Shown here piece by piece: positions 23,844-33,179 of a DNA stretch of 64,000 nucleotides. The notes under the pieces are model-generated. The model was not told the origin of the DNA, did not search any database, and saw nothing but the letters and a program-made list of their open reading frames with translations. Each line of letters starts with the position of its first letter. Positions within the stretch are counted from its first letter, which is position 1. Source of the stretch: Eubacteriales bacterium (GTDB taxonomy: Bacteria; Bacillota; Clostridia; Oscillospirales; CAG-382); NCBI GenBank assembly GCA_028705495.1, contig JAQWDK010000004.1, forward strand, positions 131,865 through 195,864, given 5' to 3'. The position numbers and the translations under genes were made by a program.

Positions 23844-25685
23844 ATGAATACCAATACTAATTTAGCTTCAAGATCATATCCATTTAGCACCTTTTTAGAT
23901 AGAAATCGTGACAGAAGTATAGTTTTCTACGGGCGAGTATCAACCGAACATGAAGCGCAACTTTCAGCCTTGGAAAATCAAATTCAATGGTATGACGATC
24001 AAGCAAAATATCACGCGAACTGGACTGTAATGGACAAATATATTGATGAAGGTATCACCGGAACCCAAGCCAAAAAACGTCCTGCTTTTTTAAAAATGCT
24101 TGAAGATGCCCGATTAGGTAAATTTGATCTTATTGTTACCCGTGAGGTCTGCCGTTTTGCCAGAAATACCGTTGACACTCTTGTAACTACTCGAGAGCTT
24201 AAAAGTCTTGGTATTGAGGTCTATTTTGTTGAGGATAATATCTGGACAATGGATGGCGACGGCGAGCTTCGTCTTACTATTATGGCTACATTAGCACAAG
24301 AAGAAAGCCGTAAAGTCTCAGAACGAGTTAGAGCTGGTCAAAAAATCAGCCGAGATAAAGGCGTTCTATACGGAAATGGTAACATTATAGGTTATAACCG
24401 TACCAACGGAACTTATATCATAAATGAAGAACAGGCTGAAACTATAAGGCTCATCTTTAATTTGTATTTAGAGGGGCTTGGAGAACAAAAAATTTGCAAA
24501 GAATTGTGCAGATTACAAAGGAAAGATGGTCATGGAAATGTTAGCTGGTCAGTATCAAAAATTAGTCGCATTCTGCGAAATGCAACATATAAAGGATACA
24601 AGTGCTACCTAAAATCTTACTGCAATAATTATCTTGATCAAAAGCGGATTAAAAATCTTGACGAGGACTCTTATCTTTATGTCAAAGGCGATTTTGAACC
24701 TATTATTGATGAGGAGTTATTTGATCGGTGTTCTGAAATACGCAAATCTCGCACGACTAAAATGATTGTCAATAAAGGTGAACGTACGTATGGGAAAAAA
24801 GCATCGCAAGACGTTTGGCTTAGAAAGCTGCGATGTGCTTGCGGCTCTACTTATCGTAAAAACAAATGGAGAACAAATAAACGCGGAGATGAGGTTTTCG
24901 GCTACCAATGTTATAACCAAGTCAATAATGGAAGCAAAACTTTTCGCCAGAAAAACGGGTTAGATATAGAAGGTTATTGTGATATACCAATGATTGGAGA
25001 TTGGAAATTAGACTTAATGGCGAAAATAATTTTTGAAAGTTTATGGACGGACAAAAAATCAGTTGTACTTGAAGCATATAGGATTCTTAATGAATGTTAT
25101 AAATCTGATAGTCAAAGCAATCAAGTTGTTATTTCAACACTTAAAGGTAAAATGGAGCGGGTAAATGCCAAAATCAATAATCTGATAAATATGCGTTCTG
25201 ACGGTGAAATATCCAAGGATGAATTTAAGGTGATGCGTGATAAGGCAACCAAAGAACTTGAAACATTCAATTCTGAATTTGAAAAATTAAGTGCTGTAAC
25301 GCCTGATGCAATCTCATCATTGAATTTAAGTGAAATTGAAAATGCCTTGAATAATTTGATTGATTTTTCTGGCACAAAAATTGATGATAATATTATTGAT
25401 AAATTTGTTTCACGAATAACTCCTATTGATAATATGCACTATAGATGGGACTTGAATTTTTCTTCAAAAGATAAACAAGCCATCATAGGATGTGTAGAAG
25501 GAAGAAAAAATAGCCCAACGGTTTCCATAAAAAAAGAAGGTGAGGACACCGAGCGTCCTCACCTTACATATGATAAGTCTATTCAGTTTTCATCTAATGG
25601 GAAAATAGCCTACCTTTGTTTAATAGCAGCCTGTGCGGCGGCAAGTCTTGCGATCGGAACACGGAAGGGCGAGCATGAGACATAG
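23844..25685 (+). CDS. large serine recombinase (element integrase)
   Basis: A 613-aa protein. The catalytic resolvase domain begins VFYGRVSTEHEAQLSALENQ (nucleophile Ser in VST) and has TREVCRFARNT and MATLAQEESRKVSERVRAG. A recombinase domain follows, then a zinc ribbon (LRCACGSTYRK, with further Cys at YQC and YCD) and a coiled coil (about 430-500). Such enzymes integrate and excise elements at att sites. ATG 23844 has GGAGGG at 7 bases. The last about 55 codons, from KKEGEDTERP onward, run through the ppdK terminator and antisense to the ppdK 3' end, so the native C-terminus was probably replaced at integration. Confidence 0.92.
   Translation: MNTNTNLASRSYPFSTFLDRNRDRSIVFYGRVSTEHEAQLSALENQIQWYDDQAKYHANWTVMDKYIDEGITGTQAKKRPAFLKMLEDARLGKFDLIVTREVCRFARNTVDTLVTTRELKSLGIEVYFVEDNIWTMDGDGELRLTIMATLAQEESRKVSERVRAGQKISRDKGVLYGNGNIIGYNRTNGTYIINEEQAETIRLIFNLYLEGLGEQKICKELCRLQRKDGHGNVSWSVSKISRILRNATYKGYKCYLKSYCNNYLDQKRIKNLDEDSYLYVKGDFEPIIDEELFDRCSEIRKSRTTKMIVNKGERTYGKKASQDVWLRKLRCACGSTYRKNKWRTNKRGDEVFGYQCYNQVNNGSKTFRQKNGLDIEGYCDIPMIGDWKLDLMAKIIFESLWTDKKSVVLEAYRILNECYKSDSQSNQVVISTLKGKMERVNAKINNLINMRSDGEISKDEFKVMRDKATKELETFNSEFEKLSAVTPDAISSLNLSEIENALNNLIDFSGTKIDDNIIDKFVSRITPIDNMHYRWDLNFSSKDKQAIIGCVEGRKNSPTVSIKKEGEDTERPHLTYDKSIQFSSNGKIAYLCLIAACAAASLAIGTRKGEHET
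25529..25565 (-). terminator. ppdK terminator, inside the recombinase frame
   Basis: AAGGTGAGGAC (25537-25547) and GTCCTCACCTT (25555-25565) pair perfectly over 11 bp with a 7-nt loop, and on the minus strand a T7 tract follows (complement of 25529-25535). It lies about 45 bp beyond the ppdK stop and is in the right orientation for ppdK, so it should belong to the chromosome rather than to the element. Confidence 0.88.
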
Positions 25686-28231
25686 CTTAGACCAATCTCG
25701 TGGCAGAACTCAACGGAGGAAGGATCGCCACCGTGTTCGCCGCAGATACCGAGTTTTATGTCGGGTCTTGTAGATTTACCAGCGTTGGCGGCAATCTTAA
25801 CAAGCTTACCTACACCGTTTCTATCAAGCCTTGCGAACGGGTCGCTTTCAAATATCTTCTTATCATAATAATCCTCGAGGAATTTTCCGGCATCATCACG
25901 CGAGAACCCGAATGTCATCTGGGTGAGATCGTTTGTTCCGAACGAGAAAAATTCAGCTTCTGCTGCAATTTCGTCTGCTGTGATGGCTGCTCTCGGTATT
26001 TCAATCATCGTACCGATTTTATATTCGAGAGAGCTGCTGCTTGAGGTAATAACATCATCCGCAGTTTGTTTTATAACTGATTTAACATACTTCAGTTCGT
26101 TTACATCGCAGATAAGAGGAATCATAATTTCCGGTATAACATTGATACCTTTCGCTTTCACATTGAGCGCAGCTTCGATTATAGCACGAGTCTGCATGCG
26201 TGCAATTTCAGGGAAAGAAACCGCAAGGCGGCATCCCCGATGACCCATCATTGGATTGAATTCGTGAAGCGAGGCGATCTTTTCTCTGAGCTTTATGACA
26301 TCAATTTTCATTTCAGCGGCAAGTGCATTTATTTCGTCATCTGCTGTGGGTAAAAACTCGTGGAGAGGTGGGTCGAGAAGTCTTATTGTGACTGGCAGCC
26401 CATTCATTTCTGTGAAGATGCCTTCAAAATCTCCTCTTTGCATCGGTAATAGCTTGTCCAAAGCCTTAACCCTCTGCTCTATTGTATCAGAAACAATCAT
26501 CTCACGCATTGCTGCAATTCTGTCCGCTTCAAAGAACATATGCTCTGTTCGGCAAAGTCCGATTCCTTCAGCACCGAATCTAACTGCTTGTTTTGCATCC
26601 TTAGGTGAGTCTGCGTTAGCTCTAACTTTCAGCACTCGTTTTTCGTCAGCCCATTTCATAAAGAGCTCAAAGTATCCGCTGATGGACGCTTCGACTGTTT
26701 TAACAGCTCCAAGATAAACATAACCAGTCGAACCGTCGATTGAAATAAAATCGCCTTCATTTATACGGACATCCTTGACGATACAGTACTTTCCTTCTTC
26801 GTGCATTGCGATATCACCACAACCCGCGACACAGCATCTACCCATTCCACGTGCGACTACTGCAGCATGTGAAGTCATACCGCCACGGACGGTCAGTATG
26901 CCTTCTGCGGCAACCATTCCTTCTATGTCTTCCGGTGAAGTTTCAAGTCTTACAAGAACGACCTTTTCTCCTCTGGCGGCGGCGCTCTTAGCGTCTTCAG
27001 CTGTAAAATAAACCTTACCGTAAGCCGCTCCGGGAGATGCATTTAGCCCTTTTGCGATTTTATTTGCAGTTTTGAGAGAGGCGGGATCAAACTGAGGGTG
27101 AAGGAGGGAGTCAAGCTGCTTCGGCTCAACTTTTAGTAGCGCTTCATCGGTAGTCAGCATACCCTCTTCAACAAGGTCAACTGCAATTTTGAGATCAGCG
27201 GCAGCAGTTCTCTTGCCGTTTCTTGTCTGGAGCATATAGAGCTTTCCGTTTTCTATCGTAAACTCCATATCCTGCATATCTCTGTAATGCTTTTCAAGCT
27301 TTTGGGATATATCTACAAAGCTGTTGTACGCTTCTGGCATAACCTGTTCAAGCGCGCTGATTGGCTGCGGTGTTCTGATGCCTGCGACAACATCCTCGCC
27401 CTGAGCATTCATAAGGAATTCGCCATACAGTCTTTTCTCACCGGTGGACGGATCTCTTGTAAACGCGACACCGGTTCCGCTTGTGTTACCCATATTGCCA
27501 TACACCATCGATTGAACATTTACGGCAGTACCCCATGAGCTGGGGATATCATTCATTCTCCTGTAAACGATTGCGCGCGGATTATTCCACGAACGGAAGA
27601 CCGCTTTTACGGCTTCTATAAGCTGTTCTGTCGGGTCGGTCGGGAAGGATGTGCCTTTAGTTTTTTTATAATAATCTTTAAACCGTGCGGCGAGAGCTTT
27701 CATATCTTCAGCTCCAAGCTCAGTATCAAGATTTACGCCTTTTTCTTTCTTAAGTTCATCAATGAGTTTTTCGAAATTTGATTTTGGTATCTCCATAACA
27801 ACATCTGAAAACATCTGAATAAATCTGCGGTAAGAATCGTATGCAAATCTTTCGTTTCCGACAAGCTTTGCGAGTCCCTCTGCTACCTCATCATTAAGAC
27901 CGAGGTTGAGTATTGTGTCCATCATACCCGGCATCGAGGCTCTTGCGCCGGAACGAACAGAAACAAGGAGCGGATTTTTCGGACATCCGAAACTCTTTTC
28001 TGTGATTTTCTCGAGAGCTTTGACGTATTGTATTATCTCATCACGTAGCTCGTCCGAGAGTTTTTCGCCATCCTCGTAGTACTTAACGCATGCTTCTGTA
28101 GTCACTGTGAAGCCTTGAGGAACCGGCATGCCGAGATTGGTCATTTCGGCGAGGTTCGCACCTTTACCGCCTAAAAGTTCTTTCATACTACCGTTGCCTT
28201 CAGAAAATAGATAAACAAATTTCTTGCCCAT
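25610..28231 (-). CDS. ppdK: pyruvate, phosphate dikinase
   Basis: An 873-aa full-length enzyme. The N-terminal nucleotide-binding domain starts KFVYLFSEGNGSMKELLGGKGANLAEM, the swivelling domain carries the phospho-His in GGMTSHAAVVARGMGR (about H455), and the C-terminal PEP/pyruvate barrel ends GICGEHGGDP and SPFRVPIARLAAAQAA. It interconverts pyruvate + ATP + Pi with PEP + AMP + PPi and is common in anaerobes that run PPi-linked glycolysis. ATG is preceded by AAAGGAAGG about 12 bases upstream. Its 3' end is intact although it overlaps the recombinase frame by 76 bp on the other strand. Confidence 0.97.
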   Translation of the reverse strand: MGKKFVYLFSEGNGSMKELLGGKGANLAEMTNLGMPVPQGFTVTTEACVKYYEDGEKLSDELRDEIIQYVKALEKITEKSFGCPKNPLLVSVRSGARASMPGMMDTILNLGLNDEVAEGLAKLVGNERFAYDSYRRFIQMFSDVVMEIPKSNFEKLIDELKKEKGVNLDTELGAEDMKALAARFKDYYKKTKGTSFPTDPTEQLIEAVKAVFRSWNNPRAIVYRRMNDIPSSWGTAVNVQSMVYGNMGNTSGTGVAFTRDPSTGEKRLYGEFLMNAQGEDVVAGIRTPQPISALEQVMPEAYNSFVDISQKLEKHYRDMQDMEFTIENGKLYMLQTRNGKRTAAADLKIAVDLVEEGMLTTDEALLKVEPKQLDSLLHPQFDPASLKTANKIAKGLNASPGAAYGKVYFTAEDAKSAAARGEKVVLVRLETSPEDIEGMVAAEGILTVRGGMTSHAAVVARGMGRCCVAGCGDIAMHEEGKYCIVKDVRINEGDFISIDGSTGYVYLGAVKTVEASISGYFELFMKWADEKRVLKVRANADSPKDAKQAVRFGAEGIGLCRTEHMFFEADRIAAMREMIVSDTIEQRVKALDKLLPMQRGDFEGIFTEMNGLPVTIRLLDPPLHEFLPTADDEINALAAEMKIDVIKLREKIASLHEFNPMMGHRGCRLAVSFPEIARMQTRAIIEAALNVKAKGINVIPEIMIPLICDVNELKYVKSVIKQTADDVITSSSSSLEYKIGTMIEIPRAAITADEIAAEAEFFSFGTNDLTQMTFGFSRDDAGKFLEDYYDKKIFESDPFARLDRNGVGKLVKIAANAGKSTRPDIKLGICGEHGGDPSSVEFCHEIGLSYVSCSPFRVPIARLAAAQAAIKQR

Positions 28232-28430
28232 GAGATTTTATAACCTTCCTTTCGAATGTGAAAATGATGTAAATTTGCGGGTAGAGAATTGTTATCGGAA
28301 TCAAAGAACTTAAGATATTTAGATTTAAGATATTATAACACATACAATAAAAATATGCTACATTTTTATGCATAAAATATTTTGTTTTTTGGTAATATCG
28401 CTACAAAATTACTGATATAATAACAAAACA

Positions 28431-28460
28431 AGAAAAAAGAGGCGGACAAAACCGCCTCTT
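28431..28460 (-). terminator. terminator after the coat protein gene
   Basis: AAGAGGCGG (28437-28445) and CCGCCTCTT (28452-28460) form a perfect stem with a 6-nt loop. On the minus strand it is followed by TTTTTTC. It ends the small coat-gene transcript. The stretch 28232-28436 between it and ppdK is AT-rich and should contain the ppdK promoter, which I cannot define with confidence. Confidence 0.85.
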
Positions 28461-28556
28461 CGCTTGAAATCTAACTTAATCTGAATCCAGCTGCGCATTG
28501 TTCACATATTGAAATTCAGTAAATTGAATTTCGTGATTTTATGAAAGAAAGAATTG

Positions 28557-28805
28557 TTATGCTTTAGCTTGGAATTTCTGAGCAACTTGCTGTATTTTCT
28601 GTTGTTCGACTGTAGTCATAGGGTACCAACCCTTTTCAGACATTTTTTGATGGATTTGTGTCTGCATCTGTAGAGTTTGAGTGAGAGCTTGTTCAAAAGC
28701 ATTTTTTATATTTTGATTTGAAGCTTCAATAGTTCCGTGAAGATAGAGATCCGCTGCGGCTTTTGTGGAGACGAGAAGACCTTCCATTAGCATTTTATCG
28801 TCCAT
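28557..28805 (-). CDS. spore coat protein, CotF family
   Basis: An 82-aa protein of the ferritin-like Coat F type, with LLVSTKAAADLYLHGTIEAS, a QALTQTLQMQTQIHQKMSEK helix and GWYP near the end. In spore-formers these small proteins are deposited in the coat. I prefer ATG 28805 (AAGGAAAGG about 9 bases upstream) over the ATG three codons earlier that abuts that site. It follows the 59-aa gene by 20 bp; both probably form one sporulation operon. Confidence 0.8.
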   Translation of the reverse strand: MDDKMLMEGLLVSTKAAADLYLHGTIEASNQNIKNAFEQALTQTLQMQTQIHQKMSEKGWYPMTTVEQQKIQQVAQKFQAKA

Positions 28806-28825
28806 ATCCTTCATCCTTTCCTTGT

Positions 28826-29005
28826 TTACTGTGTAACAGTATTGTATAGCTTGTCGAAGATTTCCTTATTGCGCTGTGAAAGCTGCATTGCAAAATTCTT
28901 TAATGATGTGTCTTGCAAAGTGTTAGCGCAATCGTCACATTGTGTGCGGATGAATTCTCCGCGTGAAAGTGCGTCTTCGATATAGAGTAGTTCTTTTGGT
29001 GTCAT
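28826..29005 (-). CDS. 59-aa small protein paired with CotF-like gene
   Basis: ATG 29005, with AAAGGAAGG about 8 bases upstream, opens 59 codons: it starts MTPKELLYIEDALSRGEFIR and continues with CDDCANTLQDTSLKN. Such short helical proteins commonly precede CotF-type genes in clostridia. Two Cys separated by two residues are present. Function unknown; a coat or forespore role is inferred from position. The region 29010-29220 to its right shows no other gene. Confidence 0.7.
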   Translation of the reverse strand: MTPKELLYIEDALSRGEFIRTQCDDCANTLQDTSLKNFAMQLSQRNKEIFDKLYNTVTQ

Positions 29006-29220
29006 ACCGATAACCTTCCTTTTAATTATTTACCACTTATGTGGTTACTTCTTAGTTATTCTTTACCTGCCACTACGCTTTTATTCTTATTTAAAATAAA
29101 TAAGTCGAAATTGCTTGTGGAAAGCGAACTTTAATAGCGGGGGGATTGATTTATATTATTCAGTGTGGTAAAATAACTAATAATTATGAGTGTGATTGGG
29201 TTAGATTCTTGACTTATGAC

Positions 29221-29958
29221 ATGAAGAAAAAATATAATTTGTTCGGTATAAAAATTGACGGGGTTAACTTAGATGAAGCTGTTGCAAAATCGCTTGCAAT
29301 AATAGATAGCGGTCAGTTATGCTCGGTTTTTACTCCCAATGCATATATTTTATTAGAATGCTTGAAAAACAAAAATATTAGGGATGTAATTAACACATCC
29401 GACCTTTGTATTCCCGACGGTGAAGGTGTTCTAAGGGCTGCAAAACTCTCACAGACTCCAATAACGGAAAAAGTTGCAGGAGTTGATTATGCCTACGCTC
29501 TGATGAAGGCGCTTGGCAAGAGGGAAGGGCGACTGTTTATTTACGGCGGAACATCTGAAAACCTTAACCTTGCTATAAAAAATGCAACAAATATGTTTCC
29601 GCAACTTATTTGCGACGGAATTAACGGATATGATTTTTCTGAAGAAGAAGCTATTAATGCTATAAATAAATTCGGTCCCGATGCGGTTTTTGTTTGTCTT
29701 GGTTCCCCCAAGCAGGAATATTTTATCTACAATAACAAAAATCGATTCCATAAAGGAATTTTTGCTGCACTCGGAGGTACAGTTGACATAATATCCGGTA
29801 CAGTAAAGCGCGCTCCGAAACTTTTAATCAAATATAAACTCGAATGGTTTTGGCGAGCTTTTACAGAGCCAAAACGCTTTTTGAAACTACCGAAACTTTT
29901 AGAGCTTGAATATAGAATGCGAAGGCTGAAGTCTTCCAAATCAAAAGAGGAAGATTGA
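29221..29958 (+). CDS. WecG/TagA/CpsF-family glycosyltransferase
   Basis: A 245-aa enzyme with the family motifs FTPNAYILLECLKN, CIPDGEGVLRAAKL, RLFIYGGTSENL, VFVCLGSPKQEYFI and AALGGTVDIISGTVKRAPK. Members add N-acetylmannosaminyl (or similar) residues to undecaprenyl-linked intermediates for wall teichoic acid or surface polymer synthesis on the inner face of the membrane. ATG 29221 fits the family N-terminus. The frame is open 25 codons farther but starts at a TTG directly abutting a G-run. No clear ribosome site precedes 29221. It opens a plus-strand run. Confidence 0.85.
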   Translation: MKKKYNLFGIKIDGVNLDEAVAKSLAIIDSGQLCSVFTPNAYILLECLKNKNIRDVINTSDLCIPDGEGVLRAAKLSQTPITEKVAGVDYAYALMKALGKREGRLFIYGGTSENLNLAIKNATNMFPQLICDGINGYDFSEEEAINAINKFGPDAVFVCLGSPKQEYFIYNNKNRFHKGIFAALGGTVDIISGTVKRAPKLLIKYKLEWFWRAFTEPKRFLKLPKLLELEYRMRRLKSSKSKEED

Positions 29959-30065
29959 AAGATAAATTTTTCAATATCTGAGGTTTATTTATTTCGTGCA
30001 GGCAAGAACCGCAAAGGACGCGACCGAAAGAAACTTCAAAAAACGAGAAAGGCATGGTCATACCA

Positions 30066-30746
30066 ATGAACAAAAATAAGCGTCTAATAGCAATAGATGG
30101 TCTCGACGGCTCCGGGAAGGGAACCCAAACGGATCTTCTCTGCCGCTTTCTTGAAGAAAAGGGTTATGCGTATAAAAAGCTCTCGTTCCCGAATTACGAT
30201 ATGGACTCCTCAATGCTTGTAAAGATGTACCTAAGGGGCGATTTCGGCCTAAACCCCGAAGCCGTTAATCCCTACGCTGCTTCGAGTTTTTTTGCGGTTG
30301 ATAGATACGCGTCTTTCAAACTTAAGTGGGAAGCTGATTATGAATCGGGAAAAATACTCATCGCTGATAGATACACTACTGCAAACGCCGTTCATCAGCT
30401 CTCGAAGCTAAACAAATCAGAGTGGGAATTTTATCTCGACTGGCTTGAAAACTATGAATTTGAACTTTTAAGAATCCCAAAACCCCAGAAAGTCTTATAT
30501 CTTTGTGTTCCTCCTGAAATATCTTTACAGCTAATTGAAAAGCGTTGTGTTGAAACAGGTGTGAAGAAGGATATACATGAGAATAGTGAAGAACATATCA
30601 ATAAAAGCTATTTAGCAGCGATGTTCGCCGCTAAGTATTTCGGATGGGAATGGATAAATTGTAGCGTAGACGGAAAAATGCGTAGCATCGATGATATTCA
30701 TAAAGAAATACTTGAACATTGTAGCGATTTATTGAAAAACGATTAA
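30066..30746 (+). CDS. dTMP kinase-like protein
   Basis: A 226-aa P-loop kinase: IAIDGLDGSGKGTQTDLL (Walker A), FAVDRYASF, LIADRYTTANAVHQ with the DRY/R motif, and VLYLCVPPEIS. Thymidylate kinases phosphorylate dTMP. The sequence departs from canonical Tmk in the LID region, so it may be a paralog acting on another nucleotide. I chose ATG 30066; another ATG four codons earlier abuts the AAAGG site. About 100 bp separate it from the glycosyltransferase gene. Confidence 0.75.
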   Translation: MNKNKRLIAIDGLDGSGKGTQTDLLCRFLEEKGYAYKKLSFPNYDMDSSMLVKMYLRGDFGLNPEAVNPYAASSFFAVDRYASFKLKWEADYESGKILIADRYTTANAVHQLSKLNKSEWEFYLDWLENYEFELLRIPKPQKVLYLCVPPEISLQLIEKRCVETGVKKDIHENSEEHINKSYLAAMFAAKYFGWEWINCSVDGKMRSIDDIHKEILEHCSDLLKND

Positions 30747-30760
30747 AGGATAGATTTATT

Positions 30761-31690
30761 TTGAAACCCGATTTTCGAGACATAAATATAAGCGACAGGG
30801 AACTTATAACGAAGCTTTTAGAACAAAACGGTAACGGCGAGGACGGAGACATCAGCTGCGAAAAGCAGTTTGGAACAATATACAGTTGGCGGTTAGCTCA
30901 TCCGGTTCAATTCATGCAGTGCGGCGAAGGTGTAATATTCAAATACACCTGGAAGGACGAATGCTTATTTATGATAAGGCAACCGAACCTTGAGGAATTT
31001 GACGATTGTGTCAAAGTACTATCCGAGTTCTGTAAAGTCGGTAAGATTAAGCTAATTAATATGACCGAGAAAGAAGCGGCTTTTGTGAGTGAGAAGTATG
31101 GAGTCCAATGCCGTTATGATGAGAATTACAGCGATTATATATATGATGCCGAGAGTTTTCGCACCTATTCTGGCAAAAAACTCCACAGTAAAAAGAACAA
31201 ACTCAATAAATTTATGAGTTTATACGGTGATTTATACAAATGTAAACCCATAACACCGTCCGTCATCAGTGATTGTCTGCTGCTGCTCGATGAGTGGAAA
31301 GCAGAAAACGGTGAAATGGGTAAATATAAAAAGCATGAGATAGTTGCCGTGGAGCAGCTTATTATACACTATTTCGAACTTGACCTTACAGGATGCTGCC
31401 TTTATGTAGGTGATAAGCCGATTGGTTTTACAATCGGTGAGCCGCTATATCGAGGAAGCGAAAATTCAACTCTTGTTGTTCATAGCGAAAAAGCATCTTA
31501 TGATTATGATGGAGCTTATCCTGCCTTAGCCCACTTTTTTGCTATTCAAGAAAGTGATTTTAGGTATATAAACAGAGAAGACGACGGAGGAGACCCGGGA
31601 TTGCGCAAATCAAAGCAGTCTTTTTATCCCCTTTATCAACTTCATAAATATATAGTAGAGCTTGATACAAAAACTGTTCTTGGCAGATAA
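30761..31690 (+). CDS. DUF2156/LPG-synthase C-terminal-like acyl- or aminoacyltransferase
   Basis: A 309-aa protein with a two-lobed GNAT-like architecture. The central GKKLHSKKNKLNKFMSLYGD and the later INREDDGGDPGLRKSKQSFYPL are hallmarks of the DUF2156 group, which includes the catalytic domain of phosphatidylglycerol lysyltransferase. No membrane helices are present, so it is not a full MprF. Start TTG 30761 has AAAGGA at 10 bases and begins 14 bp after the kinase gene. Substrate unknown. Confidence 0.75.
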   Translation: MKPDFRDINISDRELITKLLEQNGNGEDGDISCEKQFGTIYSWRLAHPVQFMQCGEGVIFKYTWKDECLFMIRQPNLEEFDDCVKVLSEFCKVGKIKLINMTEKEAAFVSEKYGVQCRYDENYSDYIYDAESFRTYSGKKLHSKKNKLNKFMSLYGDLYKCKPITPSVISDCLLLLDEWKAENGEMGKYKKHEIVAVEQLIIHYFELDLTGCCLYVGDKPIGFTIGEPLYRGSENSTLVVHSEKASYDYDGAYPALAHFFAIQESDFRYINREDDGGDPGLRKSKQSFYPLYQLHKYIVELDTKTVLGR

Positions 31691-31753
31691 AATGGCGGTA
31701 TAAGTGTGGAAAGATAAATCTTTCATGTTAGTAAAAAAGGAATGGTCATAATT

Positions 31754-32587
31754 ATGAATTATGAAATCCGATTCATTAAAGATAATGAAGTGAATTCTGC
31801 CAAAGAGCTTTTTATTAACTGTTTTGAGAGCGAAAAGAAAGAAGCTGAGCTCTTTTTCAGCCCCTCGGGTAAACAAATTGTCGGTGCGTTTAAAGGCGCA
31901 GAGCTCTGCTCGATGTTTACAGTTTTTGAATGCAGAGCACTGCTTGGTCAGGAAAAAATCAAAGCATCATATTTAGCAGGAGTAGCTACCGCTGTTAAAC
32001 ACAGAGGCAATAAACTTTTTGAAAGATGTTTTGAGTTTTATTGTAGTAATTCAGAATTTGATTTTATCTTTTGTATTCCGGCATCGGAATCACTATTTTC
32101 TCTCTATGAGCGAGCAGGGCTAACAGAAAAATCTTATATTATAAAAGCAAAAGTTAAAGCTTTAGAGAGTTTTTCTAACGTTAAACAGCTTTCGTATGGC
32201 GATAATCTTGACGAATACTTTTCCGCTTCGGACAAGCTTTACGCTGGAAATGGTGTCCATCATATCGCTAAACCCCGAGACCTTAGAGAAGCGGTAGTAA
32301 ATAGCTATTTGCTTTATGGTGGCATTGCAGTTATAGGCGACGACTTTACCGCACTGTATCGCAAAGAAAATGACGAGGTTATAATAGCTGATCTTATATG
32401 CGCTAATTATACTAAGGGAGTAACCTCAGCAGTTTCGGCGGTTGGTGATAATAAAGAAACATCAGTGACTCTACCTCCACTTCCCGGAATTAAAGGCATT
32501 ACAACGAGTATTGCCGCATGTATGAAGCGGGATAAATCTATTGATATTAGCTCTTTATATATAAATGTACTTTTCAACGATATATGA
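31754..32587 (+). CDS. GNAT-family N-acetyltransferase
   Basis: A 277-aa protein. Residues about 60-110 have the acetyl-CoA site pattern YLAGVATAVKHRGNKLFERC, and a C-terminal lobe follows (about 130-277), a layout recalling Eis-like enzymes. The acceptor cannot be read from sequence. ATG 31754 lies 11 bases after AAAAAGGA; another ATG four codons earlier abuts that site. It stands 63 bp after the DUF2156 gene and seems to belong to the same run. Confidence 0.7.
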   Translation: MNYEIRFIKDNEVNSAKELFINCFESEKKEAELFFSPSGKQIVGAFKGAELCSMFTVFECRALLGQEKIKASYLAGVATAVKHRGNKLFERCFEFYCSNSEFDFIFCIPASESLFSLYERAGLTEKSYIIKAKVKALESFSNVKQLSYGDNLDEYFSASDKLYAGNGVHHIAKPRDLREAVVNSYLLYGGIAVIGDDFTALYRKENDEVIIADLICANYTKGVTSAVSAVGDNKETSVTLPPLPGIKGITTSIAACMKRDKSIDISSLYINVLFNDI

Positions 32588-32626
32588 GTGAACCAAACAG
32601 TCGCCTCGCGGCAGAATGGAGATAAC

Positions 32627-33178
32627 ATGGCAGTATACATAATGTTAGCAGATGGATTTGAAGAAGCCGAAGCGCTTGTTCCGGCAGATATCTTACGCAG
32701 AGCAGGGGTGGAGGTTTTTTTGACCTCAATTTCCGGCAGCGATACGGTAACAGGCGGACACGGAATTAAAGTCACTGCAGACTCCAAGATTTCTAAAGTT
32801 GACTTTGCTTCCCTCGAAGCACTTGTATTACCGGGTGGTGGAAAGGGTACGGAACTTCTCGAAGCTTCTGAAGCTGTAAAACAGCTTATTGCCGATTGCT
32901 CTGCAGCCGGCAAATATATTGGCGCGATTTGTGCCGCTCCTTCTATACTCGGTAAGATGGGACTTCTTTCCGGCAGAAGAGCAGTTTGCTACCCGTCTTT
33001 TGAAAAATACCTTGAGGGTAGCATTATTACTGGCAACAGCGTTGAGCATGACGATATTTTTATAACAGCGAAAGCTGCTGGAGTTTCGTTTGATTTTGGG
33101 CTTGAGCTTGTAAGAGTCCTTGTCGGCAGCGACGAAGCGGAAAAGCTCAGAAGAGATATGTTCTACGGGGATAAATAA
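32627..33178 (+). CDS. DJ-1/PfpI/YajL-family protein
   Basis: A 183-aa protein of the class I glutamine amidotransferase-like fold. E15 region (DGFEEAEAL), the nucleophile elbow IGAICAAPSIL with reactive Cys and the TGNSVEHDDIFITA segment match the DJ-1/YajL branch, associated with protein deglycation or chaperone-like stress protection. ATG 32627 follows GGAGAT at 5 bases. The end nearly abuts the protease gene (1-bp gap). Confidence 0.88.
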   Translation: MAVYIMLADGFEEAEALVPADILRRAGVEVFLTSISGSDTVTGGHGIKVTADSKISKVDFASLEALVLPGGGKGTELLEASEAVKQLIADCSAAGKYIGAICAAPSILGKMGLLSGRRAVCYPSFEKYLEGSIITGNSVEHDDIFITAKAAGVSFDFGLELVRVLVGSDEAEKLRRDMFYGDK

Positions 33179-33179
33179 A

